Below the pieces are notes generated by a model. That model saw only the letters and a list, made by a program, of their open reading frames with translations, ran no database searches and was not told where the DNA came from. From CAVOBC01 sp963693635 (lineage in GTDB: Bacteria; Pseudomonadota; Gammaproteobacteria; Pseudomonadales; Azotimanducaceae): DNA of 10,597 nt. Where the stretch lies: the NCBI GenBank assembly GCA_963693635.1, contig CAVOBC010000147.1, forward strand, positions 1-10,597, written 5' to 3'. This document shows, one piece after another, positions 6,639-10,597 of the stretch. The stretch's first letter is position 1. Each line of letters opens with the position of its first letter. Both the position numbers and the translations under genes were made by a program.

Positions 6639-7835
6639 TCAAACTGGCTCCTGGCCCCCGACCACCTTCTGATCCAGCATGGACTGCACGGCTTCCTCCG
6701 AGTGTCCAAGTTCCGCCAGCACCTCGCACGTGTGCTCTCCGTGCGCCGGCGAGCGTGACCCCGGCTCGAGGCGCTCACCCTGGAACTTCGCCGGGGCCTT
6801 GACCCGACGCATATTGCCCATGATCGGGTGATCGAACACGTCGATGCTGTCATTGGCGGCGTACTGCGGGTGCTCAAGAACCTCTGCGTAGGACAAACAC
6901 TTCGCGGCTGGCACGTCATGTTTTTTCAATCGCTCCAGGATGTCGTCCGTTTCAAAGGACGCAAACGCATCCTTGAGGACTTCGCGGAACTCACCGACGT
7001 TGGCGATGAGCTTTTCCATACTGTTAAAACGTTCGTCCGCGAAGAGATGCAACTGGTCCACGGCTGACAACATGCCGACCCGCTGTGCCTCGGTCGCGGC
7101 CGACATCGTAATGCCACCGTCTTTCGTGACTGTCAGGTCATAGATGATTTCACTGAGCGGAACGGCGTGTTCCACGTCCTCATCAAGCAACGTCTGGTGC
7201 ATGAAACCATCGGGAAACAGAAAATACAGCCCGGCGTCCATCATCGAGATGTCGATATGTTGCCCTTCGCCGGTGCGCTCCCGAAGATAAAGCGCGGCGG
7301 TAACCGCCTGGCACGCGGTGTACGCCGTCACCTTGTCGCATGTGAGGTTGCGCACAAACTCCGGCCCCTCTTTGCCCTGACCTTGCACCGCTGCGAAACC
7401 CGCCTGAGCCTGGATGACGGGATCGTACGCCGGCGTGTCTCGTTCCGGCCCCTCAGTGCCGAAACCTGAGACCGCGGTGTAAATGAGACGCGGATTGATG
7501 GCCCGCAGTGCGTCACTGCCGAGACCCAGGTTGTCCATCACTCCGGGACGGAAGTTGCATAGCAGGACGTCCGCGTCCTTGATCAATTGTTTGACGACGT
7601 TCTTGCCCGCCTCGGTCTTGATGTCCAGACGCAGCGAACGTTTGCCGCGGTTGCAGTTGGCGAACAATGCCGAGATCCCGCCCTTGCTGCTGCCGAGAAA
7701 ACGCATGGGATCACCCAGCTCGATCGGCTCAACCTTAACCACCTCTGCCCCCTGTTCGGCGAGCATCATGGCCGCAAACGATGCGGTGATCATGGTAGAG
7801 AACTCGAGTACTTTGATGCCTTCAAGTGGTTTCAT
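6639..7835 (-). CDS. CaiB/BaiF family (class III) CoA-transferase
   Basis: Cytosolic enzyme that moves CoA between an acyl-CoA and a carboxylic acid; the substrates cannot be told from the sequence. The 398 residues fit the family. Seen are KPLEGIKVLEFS at the N-terminus, MLAEQGAEVVKVEP (24-37), NRGKRSLRLDIK (62-73), YDPVIQAQAGF (137-147), GEGQHIDISMMDA (189-201) and GEHTCEVLAELGHS near the C-terminus. By alignment to formyl-CoA transferase, the catalytic aspartate should be D167 in TCDKVTA. The ATG at 7835 has GGGA about 8 bases upstream. It has no functional tie to its neighbours and breaks the usual rsmI-rnpB adjacency. The flanking gaps carry perfect palindromes. Alternatives within the family include racemases such as alpha-methylacyl-CoA racemase. 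Confidence 0.93.
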   Translation of the reverse strand: MKPLEGIKVLEFSTMITASFAAMMLAEQGAEVVKVEPIELGDPMRFLGSSKGGISALFANCNRGKRSLRLDIKTEAGKNVVKQLIKDADVLLCNFRPGVMDNLGLGSDALRAINPRLIYTAVSGFGTEGPERDTPAYDPVIQAQAGFAAVQGQGKEGPEFVRNLTCDKVTAYTACQAVTAALYLRERTGEGQHIDISMMDAGLYFLFPDGFMHQTLLDEDVEHAVPLSEIIYDLTVTKDGGITMSAATEAQRVGMLSAVDQLHLFADERFNSMEKLIANVGEFREVLKDAFASFETDDILERLKKHDVPAAKCLSYAEVLEHPQYAANDSIDVFDHPIMGNMRRVKAPAKFQGERLEPGSRSPAHGEHTCEVLAELGHSEEAVQSMLDQKVVGGQEPV

Positions 7836-8104
7836 TGCCGTCCCGTTGCAGTGCGTAAAGCCGGTATGTTAGCAGCGACGCTCGCACTGTTTACAGGGAT
7901 GAATGGCCAGTTCCTGTACTGCCGCCCGCGATGGCTCGGGTGCACCATTTTCGCAACACTCCATTATCGGGCGGGCCCCGGGCAGACGACGCAAGCGCAC
8001 GGCTTCGCGGAAAAACAGGCATTGGCAACAAGGGTGGGCGTCACCCGAGTCTTTCCCCTTTAGGTGGCACCACACCAAGCAACTACCCTGGGTGAGTGTT
8101 ACGC

Positions 8105-8123
8105 CCGCTCGAGTATCGAGCGG
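8105..8123. repeat. Perfect inverted repeat CCGCTCGA-GTA-TCGAGCGG
   Basis: Eight-base-pair perfect palindrome with a 3-nt centre in the gap behind rsmI. It shares the pattern CGCTCG-N5-CGAGCG with the palindrome in the rnpB trailer repeat at 5954-5970. It could be an operator or an extragenic palindrome. Confidence 0.6.
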
Positions 8124-8203
8124 TGTAGAGATCCAACCGGCACTTTCGCCTGGCCTCGCTTCTGCAAGATCATGCGAGGTTTGCTTGCAAATCGACGCCC
8201 AGG

Positions 8204-8223
8204 AATTGTCAGGAATGACAATT
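8204..8223. repeat. Perfect hairpin AATTGTCA-GGAA-TGACAATT behind rsmI
   Basis: Eight-base-pair perfect stem with a 4-nt loop, starting 13 bp past the rsmI stop. It is A+T-rich and has no T-run, so termination is possible but weak. GGGGACAGGAA follows on the plus strand, so TTCCTG occurs three times within 35 bp on the minus strand. A repeat-associated palindrome is another reading. Confidence 0.6.
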
Positions 8224-8235
8224 TGGGGACAGGAA

Positions 8236-9078
8236 CTAGCTTGGCGACGCAGTCTTTAGCGCGATCGCAATCTCATACACCTCGCGCTTCTTGCGCCCGG
8301 TTATCTTTGCGGCAAGGTTGGCAGCGCGCGACGCCGGCAACTCATCGAGCAGGATCGTTAACAGCGCAACCACCTCGTCATCCGTCTCTTCAAGCACATC
8401 CCGGTTGCCGGCAAGCACGAGCGCGAACTCGCCGCGCGCAGGTACGCTGCCATCTTTTAGCGCCAGGTCCAACGACACCAACGTCGTCTTCCAGATCTGC
8501 TCGTAGACTTTGGTGATCTCCCGCGCAACCGCCACCTCACGCTCACCACCGAACACATCAAGAAGGTCGCTGACACTTGCCCGCACGCGATGCGGCGCTT
8601 CATAGAACACCATCGTGCGGCGTTCAGACCGCAGTGCTTGCAGGCGCTTGCACCGCGCAATGTGGCGAGCGGGGAGGAATCCCTCAAAAACAAAGCGATC
8701 GGTCGGCAATCCCGCAGCACTCAAGGCAGCAACGCCCGCCGATGGCCCCGGCACCGGCACGACCGGTATCTCCGCCTCATGGCACGCAGCAACGAGATTG
8801 AAGCCCGGATCGGAGATGAGCGGTGTCCCCGCATCAGACACCAGTGCGACCTGCTCGCCACCTTGCAACCGGCCGATGATCGCACCCGTCACGTCGCGCT
8901 CGCTGTGCTCATGCAGCGCCAGCATTGGCACTCGGATGCCAATGTGCGACAGCAGTTGTGCCGTGTGTCTCGTGTCCTCACAGGCGATCAGATCAACCGC
9001 TGCCAAAACGGTCCGTCCACGTTCCGACAGGTCCCCCAGGTTTCCAATCGGTGTGGCAACCACATACAATCTGCTCAT
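8236..9078 (-). CDS. rsmI: 16S rRNA (cytidine1402-2'-O)-methyltransferase RsmI
   Basis: SAM-dependent tetrapyrrole-methylase-fold enzyme that adds the 2'-O-methyl to C1402 of 16S rRNA, acting on the same nucleotide as RsmH. The 280 residues match the family (E. coli has 286). Seen are VVATPIGNLGDLSERG (6-21), ACEDTRHT (32-39), ALVSDAGTPLISDPG (78-92), VPVPGPSAG (107-115), FEGFLP (131-136), FYEAPHR (158-164) and REITKVYE (186-193). The C-terminal LPASRAANLAAKITG (247-261) is typical of RsmI. The ATG at 9078 has only a weak upstream GAG. It faces away from lpoA, a conserved gammaproteobacterial pairing. A palindromic hairpin follows its stop. Confidence 0.97.
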   Translation of the reverse strand: MSRLYVVATPIGNLGDLSERGRTVLAAVDLIACEDTRHTAQLLSHIGIRVPMLALHEHSERDVTGAIIGRLQGGEQVALVSDAGTPLISDPGFNLVAACHEAEIPVVPVPGPSAGVAALSAAGLPTDRFVFEGFLPARHIARCKRLQALRSERRTMVFYEAPHRVRASVSDLLDVFGGEREVAVAREITKVYEQIWKTTLVSLDLALKDGSVPARGEFALVLAGNRDVLEETDDEVVALLTILLDELPASRAANLAAKITGRKKREVYEIAIALKTASPS

Positions 9079-9122
9079 GTTCGTTGCTCAATGTCGGAGG
9101 GCGCGTCCGGTACTTCCGTCCG

Positions 9123-9130
9123 AGTATACA
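9123..9130. promoter_or_regulatory. Possible overlapping -10 boxes for divergent rsmI and lpoA
   Basis: The palindrome GTATAC gives TATACT on the minus strand (9128-9123, 5 of 6 matches to TATAAT), about 45 bp before rsmI. On the plus strand it gives TATACA (9125-9130, 4 of 6), about 22 bp before the proposed lpoA start. No good -35 hexamer is visible in either direction. Confidence 0.35.
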
Positions 9131-9151
9131 AGAGAGAGTCCGCCACGACCC

Positions 9152-10597
9152 TTGCCACATCCCACGCTACCAATCCCGCGCCCGACGATACCGACGATTA
9201 TTCTAAGGGGCGCCATCATCGCAGCGATATTGATGCTGTGGGGCTGCGCCACCGGCCCTGACCAGCCGGCCCCACAAAAGCGCGATCGCGAACAACCGAC
9301 CACCGTCGACGACCTTGTCGTTGCCGCTAACAACGCAAGTTCGCCGGCATCTGATCGATTCCTGCTCCGTGCCGCAAGGCTCGCGGCCTCTGATGACCCG
9401 GATAGTGCCTCGCGAATTCTTGCACGCATCGACCGCACGCAATTGGACGATGCCTCGCTTCTCGATTTCATCCTGCTGCAGGGTAACCTCAGCATTCAAG
9501 CAGGGAACGCCGACGCAGCGTTAGCCTGGCTGCGTTCACAAGCGCTCGCCACGATTCCACTCACCGACACGCAGCAAGTCGCGGTCTCACGAGCAAGAGC
9601 CCGCGCCTACGCGCTCGAACGCAGCTACTTCAACGCCGCAAAAGAGCTCGCGTTCATCAATGACAAGCTCCCGACCACAGACCGTCCCAAGAACCAGGAG
9701 GCGATCTACGCAGCGCTGATGCAGACATCGCCGTCGCAGCTGTTGGCGGCGGAGAAGACCACCATCAACACGGCGCTACGCGGCTGGATCAGCCTCGCTA
9801 TGCTCTCGAGGCGGTATCAAGATAGCCCGGTCCGACAACTGGCGCAGCTGCAGCGCTGGCGCACACTTTGGGGCAGCCACCCCGCAGCCATTGCGCTGCC
9901 GCGAGCACTCAACCTGCTCGACGAGGTCGTTCGTAACACGCCGCGCCGGGTCGCTCTCATCCTGCCGCTACAGGGCGACCTCGGCCCCCTCGGCCGGGCC
10001 ATACGGGACGGATTCCTGGCTGCACACTTCCAAAGGCATCAACTAGCGCCGGGAAGTGTTACAGCGGGGCCAACGGTACGGGTCTACGATACGACGGAGG
10101 GGTCCATCGTCGATCATTATCAACAGGCCCTTGCTGACGGGGCCGAGTTCGTCGTGGGACCACTTGACCGCGAACGGGTGACCACGCTCGGCAGCGTCGC
10201 GCTCAATCGCCCAGTCCTTGCCCTGAACCGGGCGAACCGTTTGTTGTCTAACGAGAATCTCTACCAATTCGGACTCGCACCAGAAGATGAACTGCTGCAG
10301 GTTGTCGAGCAAGTCGCCCGCGAGGGGAAGCAGCGGGCACTCGTCATCGTGCCGGACGACGCATGGGGCGAAAGGAACCTTGCCACCTTTACGACACAAT
10401 GGGAGGCGCGCGGTGGCGAGATTGCGGCCACAGCCCGCTTCACGGACGCACGAGATTACTCCGACGTGGTCAAGCGCCTGCTCACGATCGATCAGAGCGA
10501 GGTGCGTTCCAATCGGCTACGCCAGATCATCGCCACGCGCTTCGAGTTCCGACCTCGCCGCCGCCAGGACGCGGATTTCATCTTCCTGCTTGCCAAC
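9152..10597 (+). CDS. lpoA: Penicillin-binding protein activator LpoA (LppC family lipoprotein), cut by window end
   Basis: Outer-membrane lipoprotein that reaches through the periplasm and activates the bifunctional synthase PBP1A in E. coli. The window holds 482 codons of an expected 600-700, with no stop. The signal peptide h-region IIAAILMLWGC ends in a lipobox LWGC with the lipidated Cys at residue 32. A helical TPR-like N-domain follows (about 55-262), then a periplasmic-binding-protein-like domain from RRVALILPLQGDLGPLG (265-281), RAIRDGFLAAH (282-292) and EFVVGPLDRERV (332-343) to the edge. The start is uncertain. The only usual in-frame start in the intergenic gap is TTG at 9152, with no clear ribosome binding site. 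An in-frame ATG at 9077 overlaps the rsmI start codon. The ATG at 9233 is too close to the Cys. Confidence 0.92.
   Translation, partial: MPHPTLPIPRPTIPTIILRGAIIAAILMLWGCATGPDQPAPQKRDREQPTTVDDLVVAANNASSPASDRFLLRAARLAASDDPDSASRILARIDRTQLDDASLLDFILLQGNLSIQAGNADAALAWLRSQALATIPLTDTQQVAVSRARARAYALERSYFNAAKELAFINDKLPTTDRPKNQEAIYAALMQTSPSQLLAAEKTTINTALRGWISLAMLSRRYQDSPVRQLAQLQRWRTLWGSHPAAIALPRALNLLDEVVRNTPRRVALILPLQGDLGPLGRAIRDGFLAAHFQRHQLAPGSVTAGPTVRVYDTTEGSIVDHYQQALADGAEFVVGPLDRERVTTLGSVALNRPVLALNRANRLLSNENLYQFGLAPEDELLQVVEQVAREGKQRALVIVPDDAWGERNLATFTTQWEARGGEIAATARFTDARDYSDVVKRLLTIDQSEVRSNRLRQIIATRFEFRPRRRQDADFIFLLAN

Larger units (their letters stand above)
7836..8235. other. 400-bp gap between rsmI and the CoA-transferase; no convincing gene
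   Basis: The gap holds two perfect inverted repeats (8105-8123 and 8204-8223) and no T-run terminator. On the minus strand a frame stays open from inside the end of rsmI to a TAA at 7869. Its only usual starts are a TTG at 8078 and a GTG at 8075, which give 69 residues with nine cysteines (CCQC, ECCENG, CKQC) and no recognised family. An ATG in the same frame would leave only 31 residues. I do not call it a gene. The CoA-transferase promoter must lie here; a weak -10 candidate TAACAT is at 7873-7868. Confidence 0.5.

Noticed and set aside
7990..8080. Cobalamin riboswitch-like string on the minus strand (GGTGCC, then AAAGGGGAAA, then GGGTGACGCC)
   Set aside because: The distinctive B12 box is absent, the spacing is too short, and the downstream CoA-transferase has no tie to B12.

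Overview
This window looks like a moderately high-GC gammaproteobacterial chromosome. It carries the start of the division and cell wall (dcw) cluster, running leftward: mraZ, rsmH, ftsL, ftsI, murE and a partial murD. Upstream sit an RNase P RNA gene (rnpB), a CaiB/BaiF family CoA-transferase, rsmI, and the divergent rightward gene lpoA, which is cut by the window end. From knowledge of the family, the order lpoA / rsmI / rnpB / mraZ / rsmH is the one found around the dcw cluster in pseudomonads and relatives. The MurE DNPR signature implies meso-diaminopimelate peptidoglycan, as expected for a Gram-negative. The genus cannot be fixed from the sequence.

Region by region: 1-5461 is one compact leftward operon whose genes overlap or abut (mraZ/rsmH 0 bp, rsmH/ftsL 1 bp, ftsL/ftsI and ftsI/murE overlapping by 3 bp, murE/murD overlapping). 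5462-6021 is a gene-free control region. It holds the mra promoter (TTGACA-N17-TAGAAA), three 10-bp-phased GTGGK boxes that match the MraZ operator, a stem-loop in the mraZ leader, and then a terminator-like hairpin and three 27-bp tandem repeats that belong to the rnpB trailer. 6022-6395 is rnpB. 6396-6638 holds the rnpB promoter and two perfect hairpins behind the CoA-transferase. 6639-7835 is the CoA-transferase. 7836-8235 is a 400-bp gap with two perfect inverted repeats and no convincing gene. 8236-9078 is rsmI, and 9152-10597 is lpoA.

Most of the genes serve envelope growth. MurE and MurD build the UDP-MurNAc peptide, FtsL and FtsI act in septal peptidoglycan synthesis, and LpoA activates a bifunctional synthase (PBP1A in E. 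coli). RsmH and RsmI together make m4Cm1402 in 16S rRNA, and MraZ represses the operon. The CoA-transferase is the metabolic outsider.

The main departures from the expected picture are: murE runs straight into murD with no murF or mraY between them; the second penicillin-binding motif of FtsI is SSQ instead of SSN; a CoA-transferase flanked by palindromes lies between rsmI and rnpB; and a 27-bp tandem repeat sits just behind rnpB. I see no wholly new defence or mobile system here.
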